Program-made: the position numbers and the translations under genes
NCBI GenBank assembly: GCA_009920495.1
Contig: RFZW01000010.1
Coordinates: 1 to 33,000 of the forward strand
Origin: Chitinophagia bacterium
GTDB lineage: Bacteria > Bacteroidota > Bacteroidia > Chitinophagales > Chitinophagaceae
Reading direction: 5' to 3'
Length of the DNA: 33,000 bases
Shown: positions 8,014-16,073 of the stretch, in pieces
How the letters are laid out: every line of letters starts with the position of its first letter
Position numbering within the stretch: position 1 is the stretch's first letter
Notes under the pieces: generated by a model
Seen by the model: only the letters and a program-made list of their open reading frames with translations
What the model was told of the DNA's origin: nothing
Databases searched by the model: none

Positions 8014-9826
8014 ATTTTACCTCCTGCATATCGATTAGTTTTTGGTAATAACCATTCTGTGCTAAAAGTGCTTCGTGATTACCTCTTTCTACAATTTTAC
8101 CTTTCTGCATTACAATGATTTCGTCTGCGTGTCGGATTGTGGACAATCGGTGGGCGATAACAATGGAGGTTCTGTTTTGCATCATATTGTTAATGGCATC
8201 CTGTACTAACTTTTCACTTTCGGTATCTAATGCCGATGTGGCTTCATCTAAAATTAAAATGGGTGGGTTTTTCAAAACGGCACGTGCAATGGTTAAACGT
8301 TGACGTTCACCACCACTCAGTTTACTACCTCTATCTCCAATGGTACTATTAAATCCACCTTCTTTTTTGATGATAAAGTCATATGCATTGGCAATTTTTG
8401 CTGCTGCTATAATTTCATCTTCCGTTGCTTCAGGTTTTCCTAATGCGATATTCGCAGCAATGGTATCATTGAATAAAATGGGTTCTTGTGTAACAATACT
8501 AATTTGTTTTCTTAAACTATGTAAGCTATAATTTTTGATATTAATACCATCGATTAAAAGTTGCCCTTCGCTCACGTCATGAAACCTTGGAACCAAATCA
8601 GCTAAAGTACTTTTACCTGCGCCAGAGGAACCAACCAATGCAACTAATTTTCCTTTTTTTACAGTTAAATTAATATTATGTAAAATGGAATCGTCATGGT
8701 AGGAGAACCCAACATTTTCAAAACTAATACTGTCCTTAAATTCATTTAATTGTATTGGATTTGCAATATCATTCACGGTCACAGGGGCTTCCAAAATTTC
8801 ATTCAAACGATCTAGGGTAGCGGTACCTCTATTAACGTTATAAACTGCTTGGGATAAGGCTTTTGCAGGATTTATTATTTGGGAGAATAAGGCAACATAA
8901 GTAATGAAAGATCCTGGCGATAAAATATCACCGTTTAAAACCAAATTGCCACCAAACCATAATACGCCTGATAAAATGGTCACACCTAAAAATTCAGATA
9001 TGGGCGATGCCAAATCACGACGATAGGAAATTCTATTTTTAATTCCAAAGATGTCATCAATCAGTCCGTAAAATTGTTTCTTAACTTTTTTTTCTGCATT
9101 AAAACCTTTGATGATTCTCAATCCTGTCAAGGTCTCTTCCATTTGACTTAATATCTCCCCCCATTTTACTTGCGCTTTATTGGTCTGTTTTTTTAAACTG
9201 CGACCAATGCGCCCAACTACAAAACCAGCAATGGGAAGTAAAACAAAAACAAATAAAGTCAATTTAAAACTGATGAAAAATAAAAATAGTAGAATGCCAA
9301 TAATATTAAGTGGCTCTTTGATTAATCCTTCTAAAGCGCCTACGACTGAATTTTCTAATTCCGCAATGTCATTGGAAGACCTACTTAAAATATCTCCCTT
9401 TCGTTGTTCGGTAAAGTAGCCAATTGGAAGGGCTAATATTTTATTATATAACAATTTTGAATATTTCCTAGTGACCTCGTTTCTAATTGGCGCTAAAAAA
9501 TAGTAGGATAAGTAAAGAAATAAATTCTTTAAGAAAATGGATACGATAATAAACAGGCAAATCCAACCTAAGGCATATGATTTCCCATATTTCGCAATAT
9601 TATTTTGTAAAAAGCCATAAATGACATCTTTTATACTACTGCCATTAATGGCGTTCACAGGTAAGCTACTTAGTGAACTCTTTCCAAAAATGAGGTCTAA
9701 AAAAGGGGTTAACATCCCAAGGGAGAATAGGCTAAATACAATTGAAAGTGTAATAAAGAGGCTATACCAAGCCATTTGGGCCTTGTATTCCTTAATATAA
9801 CTAATGATGCGAACAAATTTCTTCAT
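8012..9826 (-). CDS. MsbA-type ABC exporter (membrane domain fused to ATPase)
   Basis: A 604-residue half-transporter of the inner membrane that would act as a homodimer. The N-terminal half has about six membrane helices. The C-terminal ATPase (from about residue 365) has Walker A GSSGAGKST, a Q-loop (IVTQEPILFND), signature SKLSGGERQRL, Walker B ILILDEATSALD and switch His in IVIAHRLST. This is the layout of MsbA, the lipid A/core flippase, and of related lipid or drug exporters; MsbA is the likeliest role because Bacteroidota make LPS, but substrate cannot be read from sequence. I chose ATG 9826 (MKKFVRII) over the TTG at 9856. It is divergent from rbfA. Confidence 0.85.
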   Translation of the reverse strand: MKKFVRIISYIKEYKAQMAWYSLFITLSIVFSLFSLGMLTPFLDLIFGKSSLSSLPVNAINGSSIKDVIYGFLQNNIAKYGKSYALGWICLFIIVSIFLKNLFLYLSYYFLAPIRNEVTRKYSKLLYNKILALPIGYFTEQRKGDILSRSSNDIAELENSVVGALEGLIKEPLNIIGILLFLFFISFKLTLFVFVLLPIAGFVVGRIGRSLKKQTNKAQVKWGEILSQMEETLTGLRIIKGFNAEKKVKKQFYGLIDDIFGIKNRISYRRDLASPISEFLGVTILSGVLWFGGNLVLNGDILSPGSFITYVALFSQIINPAKALSQAVYNVNRGTATLDRLNEILEAPVTVNDIANPIQLNEFKDSISFENVGFSYHDDSILHNINLTVKKGKLVALVGSSGAGKSTLADLVPRFHDVSEGQLLIDGINIKNYSLHSLRKQISIVTQEPILFNDTIAANIALGKPEATEDEIIAAAKIANAYDFIIKKEGGFNSTIGDRGSKLSGGERQRLTIARAVLKNPPILILDEATSALDTESEKLVQDAINNMMQNRTSIVIAHRLSTIRHADEIIVMQKGKIVERGNHEALLAQNGYYQKLIDMQEVK

Positions 9827-9894
9827 ATTAAAACTATTCCACGAAATAATCAGCAAAGTAACTAATTTTACATCGAATCAACGATTTTGATTGT

Positions 9895-10239
9895 ATGGAA
9901 GAAGGTAAAAGACAAAAGCAGGTAGCTGGGGCAATACAAACTGCCCTAAACGAGATATTTTTAAAGCTGGGACTCAATTATTTACAAGGGGGGATGATTT
10001 CCATCTCAACGGTAAAAGTGACACCGGATTTATTAGAGGCCAGAATATACCTCAGCTTATTTCAGGTAAATGACACAGATGATTGTTTTAAAAAAATTGA
10101 GGCAAAAGCTTGGGAAATTAAGAAGCACCTAGCTGACAATATGAAGCACCAATTAAGACGCATTCCTGTTTTACATTTTTATTTAGATGACACCTTGGAT
10201 TATGTTTTTAAAATGGACGAGATTTTAAAAAATTTATAA
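9895..10239 (+). CDS. rbfA: Ribosome-binding factor A
   Basis: A 114-residue protein with the RbfA KH-like fold pattern: N-terminal helix with RQKQVAGAIQTALNEIF, strand region ISISTVKVTPDLLEARIYLS (the VkvSpDL pattern), a helical part with KHLADNMKHQLRRIPVLHF, and C-terminal YLDDTLDYVFKMDEIL. RbfA matures the 30S subunit by acting near helix 1 of 16S rRNA and is needed for growth in the cold. It starts with ATG 9895, divergent from the ABC exporter, and its stop codon directly abuts the start of the permease gene, which suggests coupled translation. Confidence 0.92.
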   Translation: MEEGKRQKQVAGAIQTALNEIFLKLGLNYLQGGMISISTVKVTPDLLEARIYLSLFQVNDTDDCFKKIEAKAWEIKKHLADNMKHQLRRIPVLHFYLDDTLDYVFKMDEILKNL

Positions 10240-11451
10240 GTGCATTTTTTATTTGCTTGGCGATATTTTAGGGGTAAGTATGCTTTCCAGGCAATACAAA
10301 TTATTGCATGGGTCAGTGTATTTGCAATTGCTTTAGGTACGGCAGCATTAATCACAGTGCTAAGTGTATCCAATGGTTTTACAGAAGTAGTGAAGGGTTT
10401 ATATTCTGATTTTTATGCTGACATCAGTGTTACACCCAATAATGCGAAGTTTATAAAAATAACAGATGCACAATACCAAGCTGTTGAAAAAATCAAGGGT
10501 GTTAAGTCATTAAGTAAAGTGGTGATCAGTAAGGCCTTGCTCGTAAAAGGAAATCAACAATCCGTGGTAACGGTGAAAGGCGTGGCGCCTTCCTATATTA
10601 ATATCAATAAGGTATCCAACTATTTAAAAAGAGGGGAATTTGATTTAGGTAATATTACTAGCCCTAAAATTATTATTGGCATTGGCGTAGAACAAAGGTT
10701 AGGCTTATTCCAAGACCCATTGGGTGATACGATGCAATTGTATGCGGTGAATCGAAGTGGTAAATCAATCGCGCAATTGGATCAATTAAACACCTTATCT
10801 GTAGTGCAATCGGGGGCGTTTTCCATTCAGCAGGAATTTGATGAACAATATATTTTCACAAATGCGGGCTTTGCACAATATTTGTTTGATTTAGCACCGA
10901 ACGAAATTTCAGGCATTGAGTTGTCCATTGAACCGAATGATGAAAAGCAAATTACTGCAAGTATAAAAAACATTTTAGGTAGTGAGGTACAAGTACAAAA
11001 TAAGTATCAGCAGAATATTGATTTATATAAAATAATGCAAACGGAAAAGTGGATCATTTTTTTTATACTCGCACTTATTATGATTGTAGCTAGCTTTAAT
11101 TTAGTGGGGGCGTTAACCATGTTGGTGTTGGAAAAGCAAAAAGACATTCATGTTTTGCAGGCAATGGGGGCGAGGTCCTGGGATATTCAAAAAATATTTT
11201 TACTCTTGTCTGGTATCATGGCTTTTATGGGGGCACTTATTGGCGGACTATTGTCTAGCTTATTTTGTTGGTTGCAATTAAAATACCACTTAATTAAATT
11301 GGAAGGCAATTCATTTGTCATTGACTACTATCCAGTAAAACCAATGTTGATTGATTATATCGCCATCATAAGTTTGGTGTTATTTATTTCAATTCTAGCA
11401 GGTTGGATTCCTGCGAAACGCGCAGCAGATTCCTTTCAAGAAAAGATATAG
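10240..11451 (+). CDS. LolC/LolE-type (FtsX family) ABC permease
   Basis: A 403-residue inner-membrane protein with the layout of lipoprotein-releasing permeases: one N-terminal helix (about residues 18-42, IIAWVSVFAIALGTAALI), a periplasmic MacB-like domain of about 220 residues, then three helices (about 265-290, 315-340, 370-395). The C-terminal FtsX domain has LEKQKDIHVLQAMGARSWDIQ, the typical cytoplasmic loop contacting the ATPase. It begins with GTG immediately after the rbfA stop; MHFLFAWRYFRGK matches the usual start of these proteins. No LolD ATPase is encoded in the window, so the ATPase must come from elsewhere. It ends at 11451 inside the first copy of the 70-bp repeat. Confidence 0.85.
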   Translation: MHFLFAWRYFRGKYAFQAIQIIAWVSVFAIALGTAALITVLSVSNGFTEVVKGLYSDFYADISVTPNNAKFIKITDAQYQAVEKIKGVKSLSKVVISKALLVKGNQQSVVTVKGVAPSYININKVSNYLKRGEFDLGNITSPKIIIGIGVEQRLGLFQDPLGDTMQLYAVNRSGKSIAQLDQLNTLSVVQSGAFSIQQEFDEQYIFTNAGFAQYLFDLAPNEISGIELSIEPNDEKQITASIKNILGSEVQVQNKYQQNIDLYKIMQTEKWIIFFILALIMIVASFNLVGALTMLVLEKQKDIHVLQAMGARSWDIQKIFLLLSGIMAFMGALIGGLLSSLFCWLQLKYHLIKLEGNSFVIDYYPVKPMLIDYIAIISLVLFISILAGWIPAKRAADSFQEKI

Positions 11452-11519
11452 TGATGGTGGAAAGTAAAAAGAATTAAAAAGAGAATTTTATTGGGGATTT
11501 ATTTTTTCTAAAAAATCCC
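11450..11519 (+). repeat. 70-bp direct repeat, copy 1
   Basis: 11450-11519 is identical base for base to 11658-11727, from AGTGATGGTGG to AAAAAATCCC. The first two bases of this copy belong to the permease stop codon. It carries a short hairpin, GGGGATTT 11493-11500 with AAATCCCT 11513-11520. Confidence 0.9.
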
Positions 11520-11565
11520 TTTTCATCTGATCCATAATATTATTTATAATATTATGGGATAGCTA

Positions 11566-11667
11566 TAAGTAAAAGAAATAAAAAAGAGGATTTAATAGCG
11601 ATTTTATATTTTATAAAAATCGCTATTAACTGATACTATATCTCATTCATGAGATAAAGTGATGGTG
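11566..11667 (+). repeat. Diverged middle unit of the hairpin array
   Basis: Same plan as the flanking copies (A-rich AAGTAAAAGAAATAAAAAAGAG, then a hairpin, then CTGAT and a second hairpin), but with different stem sequence. Stem TTAATAGCGATTTT 11592-11605 pairs with 11616-11629 (14 bp). The second stem TATCTCAT 11639-11646 pairs with ATGAGATA 11649-11656. The homologous second hairpin of unit 1 is CCATAATATTAT 11532-11543 with 11546-11557. Confidence 0.7.
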
Positions 11668-11727
11668 GAAAGTAAAAAGAATTAAAAAGAGAATTTTATT
11701 GGGGATTTATTTTTTCTAAAAAATCCC
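11658..11727 (+). repeat. 70-bp direct repeat, copy 2
   Basis: Identical to 11450-11519. Here the hairpin is completed to a 17-bp stem by the following bases, overlapping the stop codon of the transketolase gene on the minus strand. Confidence 0.9.
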
Positions 11728-11737
11728 CAATAAAATT
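11692..11737 (-). terminator. Intrinsic-terminator-like hairpin after the transketolase gene
   Basis: 17-bp perfect stem, 11692-11708 with 11721-11737, loop of 12 nt. Read on the minus strand the stem is followed by a T-rich tract (CTCTTTTTAATTCTTTTT). It overlaps the TAA at 11738-11736 of the minus-strand gene. The two further units at 11450-11667 have the same hairpin plus T-tract order on this strand. Confidence 0.6.
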
Positions 11738-12575
11738 AATAATCGCCCAAGGTTTCTTCTAATTGACCTAATGCTTTTGCAAGTTGCTCATCGTTAGGCG
11801 CAATACCATGCCACTCATGGCTGCCTTCCATAAAATCAACACCCTTGCCCATTTCAGTTTTCATTAATATGCAAATTGGTTTGCCTTGTCCAGTTAAAGC
11901 TTTCGCTTTATCTAAAGTGGCAACAATTTCGTCCATATTATGACCATCCATATGTAATACGGTCCAATTAAATGCTTTGAATTTATCTTCTAAACTATCT
12001 AGTGATAATACCTTACTTAATGGGCCATCAATTTGTTGGCCATTCACATCTACAGTAGCAATTAAATTATCCACTTTATTATGTGCTGCAAACATGATCG
12101 ATTCCCAAATTTGTCCTTCTTGTAATTCACCATCGCCATGTAAACAATAAACAGTGCGATTATCGTTATTATATTTTTTTGATAATGCTGCACCAATGGC
12201 AACACTCATACCTTGTCCTAAAGATCCACTCGCAATACGAATGCCTGGTAAATGTTCGTGGGTGGTTGGATGCCCTTGTAAACGAGAATTTATTTTTCTG
12301 AAAGTAGCTAATTCTTTTACATCAAAATAACCTGATCTTGCAAGTACAGAATAAAAAACGGGCGAAATATGACCATTGGATAAAAAGAAAAGATCCTCTC
12401 CTTTTCCATCCATAGAAAAACTACTATCATGTTTCATTACCTTAAAATACAAGGCAGTTAAAAAATCGGTACAGCCTAAAGAACCACCTGGGTGGCCGCT
12501 TTGTTGTGCATGAACCATTCTTACAATATCTCTTCTAATTTGAGATGCAATTTTAGTTAAATCGGTAGTTGCCAT
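11736..12575 (-). CDS. Transketolase, N-terminal (thiamine diphosphate-binding) subunit
   Basis: A 279-residue protein equal to the first half of transketolase, which moves two-carbon units between sugar phosphates in the non-oxidative pentose phosphate pathway. It shows HAQQSGHPGGSLG, FLSNGHISPVFY, GSLGQGMSVAIGAAL and the thiamine diphosphate motif GDGELQEGQIWES with DVNGQQIDG. Split transketolases occur in many bacteria, and the C-terminal half is usually the next gene; here none follows and no partner occurs in the window. ATG 12575 (MATTDLTKIA) is chosen over the TTG at 12599, because the TTG lies within the predicted -7 box. Confidence 0.88.
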   Translation of the reverse strand: MATTDLTKIASQIRRDIVRMVHAQQSGHPGGSLGCTDFLTALYFKVMKHDSSFSMDGKGEDLFFLSNGHISPVFYSVLARSGYFDVKELATFRKINSRLQGHPTTHEHLPGIRIASGSLGQGMSVAIGAALSKKYNNDNRTVYCLHGDGELQEGQIWESIMFAAHNKVDNLIATVDVNGQQIDGPLSKVLSLDSLEDKFKAFNWTVLHMDGHNMDEIVATLDKAKALTGQGKPICILMKTEMGKGVDFMEGSHEWHGIAPNDEQLAKALGQLEETLGDY

Positions 12576-12596
12576 AATATTTGTATCAGTAGGGCA

Positions 12597-12604
12597 CAAA
12601 GATA
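12597..12604 (-). promoter_or_regulatory. Predicted -7 box of the transketolase gene
   Basis: On the minus strand this reads TATCTTTG, an exact TAnnTTTG match, ending 21 nt before ATG 12575. No clear -33 TTG is seen. Confidence 0.5.
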
Positions 12605-12680
12605 GAATTCATCCCCTAAATGTTGGCGAAAACTTTTAAAAAATGCTTAAAAAGGGGGATGAACAATACGATGATTTGCG

Positions 12681-12688
12681 TAGCTTTG
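12681..12688 (+). promoter_or_regulatory. Predicted -7 box of frr
   Basis: TAGCTTTG matches TAnnTTTG and ends 20 nt before ATG 12709, which supports that start over the in-frame upstream codon at 12643. The -33 element is not clear. Confidence 0.45.
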
Positions 12689-12708
12689 TTTACTCAAATC
12701 ATTCTAAT

Positions 12709-13272
12709 ATGTCGGACGAATTACAAAAAATTAGTGGGGAAGCGGAATTGGCTATGAAAAAGGCCATTAATCACTTAGAAATTGAATTAACTAAGATTAG
12801 GGCTGGAAAGGCAACACCTTCCATTTTAGAAGGAATTAACGTTGACTATTATGGTACACCAACACCTATTAGCCAGGTAGCGAATGTGCAAGTATTGGAT
12901 TCTAGAACGATCAGTATCCAACCTTGGGAAAAAAGCATGTTGCCTTTAATTGAAAGGTCAATTATGGCAGCTAATATTGGAATCACGCCCCAAAATGATG
13001 GTATCAATATTCGTTTATTTATGCCACCATTAACAGAAGAGCGCAGAAAAGAATTATTTAAAAAAGCAAGTGGTGAAGGCGAAGTAAGCAAAGTAGCTAT
13101 TCGCAATATCAGAAGAGATCATATTGAGCAAGTAAAAAAATTACAAAAGGACGGCATGAGTGAAGATATTTGTAAAGGCGCGGAAGATACCATTCAATCA
13201 TTGACTGATAAGTATATTGCGTTGGTTGAAAAACATTTAGAAGCCAAGGAAAAAGAAATGATGACCGTATAA
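12709..13272 (+). CDS. frr: Ribosome recycling factor
   Basis: A 187-residue protein that, with EF-G, splits the post-termination ribosome. It has the usual length and motifs: ELTKIRAGKATPSILEGI, VDYYGTPTPISQVANV, IQPWEKSMLPLIERSI, the proline-rich hinge around IRLFMPPLTEERRKEL, and a C-terminal helix with HIEQVKKLQKDGMSED. The frame is open upstream to 12643, but residues before MSDELQKI resemble no RRF and a -7 box lies in that part, so ATG 12709 is the start. It ends one base before the stop of the convergent EamA gene. Confidence 0.95.
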   Translation: MSDELQKISGEAELAMKKAINHLEIELTKIRAGKATPSILEGINVDYYGTPTPISQVANVQVLDSRTISIQPWEKSMLPLIERSIMAANIGITPQNDGINIRLFMPPLTEERRKELFKKASGEGEVSKVAIRNIRRDHIEQVKKLQKDGMSEDICKGAEDTIQSLTDKYIALVEKHLEAKEKEMMTV

Positions 13273-13273
13273 G

Positions 13274-14164
13274 TTATTTGGCCGTGTTTCTCTTATTTAC
13301 AATATAAACACCACAAAGTATAATAGCTAGGCCCAATAGGCGCATTGGATGTATTGCTTCATTATATAACAAGCCCATGGCTAAGGAAACAAATGGGATT
13401 GCGTAGGTCACTGTGGATGCGAATAAAATACCTGCACGTTTCACTAAAACATAAAATAATATAGAGGCAATGGAGGTGTTGATTACGCCCAAGGTACCAC
13501 TTGCTAAAGTTGCATTTAATAAAGCAGGATTGCTAAAATCATTACTAAAATAACCTGTCGTATATAAAATGACCATGCCGGGTATAATAGAAAATGAAAA
13601 TGCAAGTGAAGCAATATTGATCGCACTAATATTTTGCATATGCTTGCCTACCATATTCACGTTGAAGCCATAGCAGATAGTAGCTAGAATAATAAAAATA
13701 CTAAAGGAAATGTTTTCAAAGTGTAGCGTTTTTCCGGCCACCACCGAAATACATAATCCAACTAATCCCAATAATATGCCACCCATTTTCTTTGGGTCAA
13801 TACTGATTTTAAAAACAACCATTCCTACGATAATGGTGAATAATGGGGTGAGTGAGTTGAGTATGCCAGCCAAAGCGCTATCAATTTTTGTTTCGGCAAT
13901 ACAAAATAAATAGGCAGGGATAAAATTGCCAATAATGCCAGATAAAATAACAAGCCCTAATTTATTTTTAGGGATTTGTTGTAGTGCTTTAAAAGCGAAA
14001 GGGAGTAATACAATACCTGAAAATACCATTCTTAATGATGCAACTTGGTAGGGACTCAATTGCACGGTACCGGCTTGCATTCCAATCTTCATCAATAAAA
14101 AGGAGCTTCCCCAAATAACAGAAAGTAGTATAAAAATGCCCCAATTGATCAACTTTTTGTTCAT
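13274..14164 (-). CDS. EamA-family (drug/metabolite) transporter
   Basis: A 296-residue inner-membrane protein with about ten hydrophobic helices arranged as two EamA repeats. The first begins with NWGIFILLSVIWGSSFLLMK, with WGSSF typical of the family; the second begins around ISFSIFIILATICYGFN. DMT-superfamily carriers export amino acids, nucleotides or other small molecules; the substrate cannot be predicted here. ATG 14164 (MNKKLINW) is chosen over the TTG at 14182. A CATCTTTG element at 14187-14180 (minus) resembles a -7 box. It converges with frr with one base between stops and diverges from scpA. Confidence 0.85.
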   Translation of the reverse strand: MNKKLINWGIFILLSVIWGSSFLLMKIGMQAGTVQLSPYQVASLRMVFSGIVLLPFAFKALQQIPKNKLGLVILSGIIGNFIPAYLFCIAETKIDSALAGILNSLTPLFTIIVGMVVFKISIDPKKMGGILLGLVGLCISVVAGKTLHFENISFSIFIILATICYGFNVNMVGKHMQNISAINIASLAFSFSIIPGMVILYTTGYFSNDFSNPALLNATLASGTLGVINTSIASILFYVLVKRAGILFASTVTYAIPFVSLAMGLLYNEAIHPMRLLGLAIILCGVYIVNKRNTAK

Positions 14165-14264
14165 GAAGTAAAATTTGGGCAAAGATGCTATTAATTTGAT
14201 TAAAAGTGGATAAATAATCTATCAATTAACGCTAATTTAATGACGATTCCTTTTCTTTGTAGGT

Positions 14265-15146
14265 ATGAGCCAGCACACTAATTATTCGATCAAAGTGGAC
14301 CAATTTGAGGGGCCATTTGACTTATTGCTTTTTTTTATTGAGCGTGACGAAATGGATATCTATAATATCCAAATCACTAAAATTATCAATGATTTTTTGG
14401 ACTTTATCCATCAAGAGGAAAAGTTGAATATCGAATTAAGTAGCGAGTTCATCTTGTTCGTATCTACCTTAATGCGTATTAAGGCAAAATTATTATTACC
14501 AAGAAAGGAGTTAGATGCATCAGGGAATGAAATTGATCCAAGACAAGAATTGATTGATAAAATCCTAGAATACAAAAAGTATAAGGAAGCGGCAGTGCAA
14601 ATGGCTGATTTGGAATCCCTAAGGATGTTGATGATGAAGCGCGGGAATATCAAACAAGAAATGTCTATTGTAGGGGAGGAAGCTGCAGAAGGAACCGAGT
14701 TACAAACCGTTACTTTATTTAAATTAATGAAGTCATTTGAAAAAGTAATGACCCGTTTGCAGGAACGACAAAATCGTCCGGTACATACTGTTGTTAGGTA
14801 TAACTATACCATGGAGAGTAGTCGTGAATATTTATTGAAAACAGTTCAGGAAGGGAAGACGGTTGCATTTGAAAAAGTGTTTGATGTTTGTCAAGACCGC
14901 GTTCAAGCTTTGTTCTTTTTCTTATCTATTCTTGAATTAGCGCAACAAAAATATATGAAGTTACTGGTGGGGGAAGGACGTAATAATTTCATTATTGAAT
15001 GGAATGAAAATCGCGAAGAAGATTTGGAGCCTGGACATATTGATACCTTTGATTCTTATGAAACCCCTAATTTAGAAGCATTCAAGGATGAAGCTGTTGA
15101 TGAGTCAACTTTGGATGAAGGCGATTTTGATCCAAGTTTAAATTAG
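14265..15146 (+). CDS. scpA: Segregation and condensation protein A
   Basis: A 293-residue kleisin that bridges the heads of the SMC dimer in the bacterial condensin. The start YSIKVDQFEGPFDLLLFFIE is the family hallmark, followed by MDIYNIQITKIINDFLDF and ELSSEFILFVSTLMRIKAKLLLP in the N-terminal helical domain that binds the SMC neck. The C-terminal winged-helix region includes VCQDRVQALFFFLSILELAQQ. The tail after about residue 255 is acidic and looks disordered. ScpB and SMC are not in the window. A TTTCTTTG element at 14253-14260 stops only 4 nt before the ATG, so the message may be nearly leaderless. Confidence 0.92.
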   Translation: MSQHTNYSIKVDQFEGPFDLLLFFIERDEMDIYNIQITKIINDFLDFIHQEEKLNIELSSEFILFVSTLMRIKAKLLLPRKELDASGNEIDPRQELIDKILEYKKYKEAAVQMADLESLRMLMMKRGNIKQEMSIVGEEAAEGTELQTVTLFKLMKSFEKVMTRLQERQNRPVHTVVRYNYTMESSREYLLKTVQEGKTVAFEKVFDVCQDRVQALFFFLSILELAQQKYMKLLVGEGRNNFIIEWNENREEDLEPGHIDTFDSYETPNLEAFKDEAVDESTLDEGDFDPSLN

Positions 15147-15188
15147 TAGTGTGCACTTGAATTTCAGCGATATAAATTTATTTTAATT

Positions 15189-16043
15189 ATGTCGATACCC
15201 ATTATAGATACCCATGTACATATTTGGGACTTGATCAAAGTTCATTATAGTTGGTTGCAAGGAGATGAATCTATTTTAGCCCGCAACTATTTGCCTGACG
15301 AATTATATCCGCAATTATCAAAAGTCAATGTGACCAGTGCCGTTTTAGTGCAAGCTGCAAATAATTTGGAGGATACTGACTTAATGTTAAGTGCTGCAGC
15401 GCAAAATGATTGGATCAACGGCGTTGTGGGTTGGGTACCTTTGGAAGATCCATCAAAAACACAGGCGCTTATTGAAAATTGGAAAGCCACACAGCCTTAT
15501 TTAAAAGGCATCAGGCACTTAATTCATAACGAAGCCAACGATCATTGGTTGTTGCAAGATAAAGTCATTGAAAGTTTGAAAATTTTAGCCCACCATCATA
15601 TTACCTATGATATTGTAGGCGTGAAGGAAGCGCACTTAAAAGCGGCAATCACCATTGCTGAAAAAATCCCTAATTTAAATTTAGTACTGGATCATTTGAA
15701 TAATCCACCAATGACTAACCAATCAGAAATGGATACCTGGCGCACCAATATAAAGTTGGCGGCAGCACATAAAAATATACATGCAAAAATTTCAGGATTA
15801 GCTTTGGCTACCGGTCAATTTGAAACTTGGACATCCACTGATATTCAAGCTAGTATTGAGTATGCGCTAGAACATTTTGGCACGGATCGTTGTTTTTGTG
15901 GGGGTGATTGGCCTGTATCTTTATTGGCGGGCGGGTTTATTAAATCTATCAATGCCTATCGAGAAGTTATTGAAAATTGTTTACCTGTAATAGATCAAGA
16001 GAAAGTGTATTTTAAAAATGCCACTTTATTTTACCAACTATAA
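15189..16043 (+). CDS. Amidohydrolase-2 family metal-dependent hydrolase (TIM barrel)
   Basis: A 284-residue protein of the PF04909 type. IIDTHVHIWD gives the HxH metal site at strand 1, LVLDHLNNPP a later barrel strand with a His, and CGGDWPVS the C-terminal Asp site. The closest families I know are lactone hydrolases such as L-fuconolactonase and 2-pyrone-4,6-dicarboxylate lactonase, and decarboxylases; which reaction it catalyses cannot be decided. No sugar catabolism gene lies beside it. It follows scpA by 42 nt on the same strand and converges with dxs, 30 nt away. Confidence 0.8.
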   Translation: MSIPIIDTHVHIWDLIKVHYSWLQGDESILARNYLPDELYPQLSKVNVTSAVLVQAANNLEDTDLMLSAAAQNDWINGVVGWVPLEDPSKTQALIENWKATQPYLKGIRHLIHNEANDHWLLQDKVIESLKILAHHHITYDIVGVKEAHLKAAITIAEKIPNLNLVLDHLNNPPMTNQSEMDTWRTNIKLAAAHKNIHAKISGLALATGQFETWTSTDIQASIEYALEHFGTDRCFCGGDWPVSLLAGGFIKSINAYREVIENCLPVIDQEKVYFKNATLFYQL

Positions 16044-16073
16044 TAGTTTTTTCTGTAATTTATTTTTCTGTAG

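Noticed and set aside
11450..11727. CRISPR array or insertion-sequence ends
   Set aside because: Only two exact 70-bp copies plus one diverged unit, with no unique spacers of constant length, no cas gene and no transposase. The units are hairpin modules.
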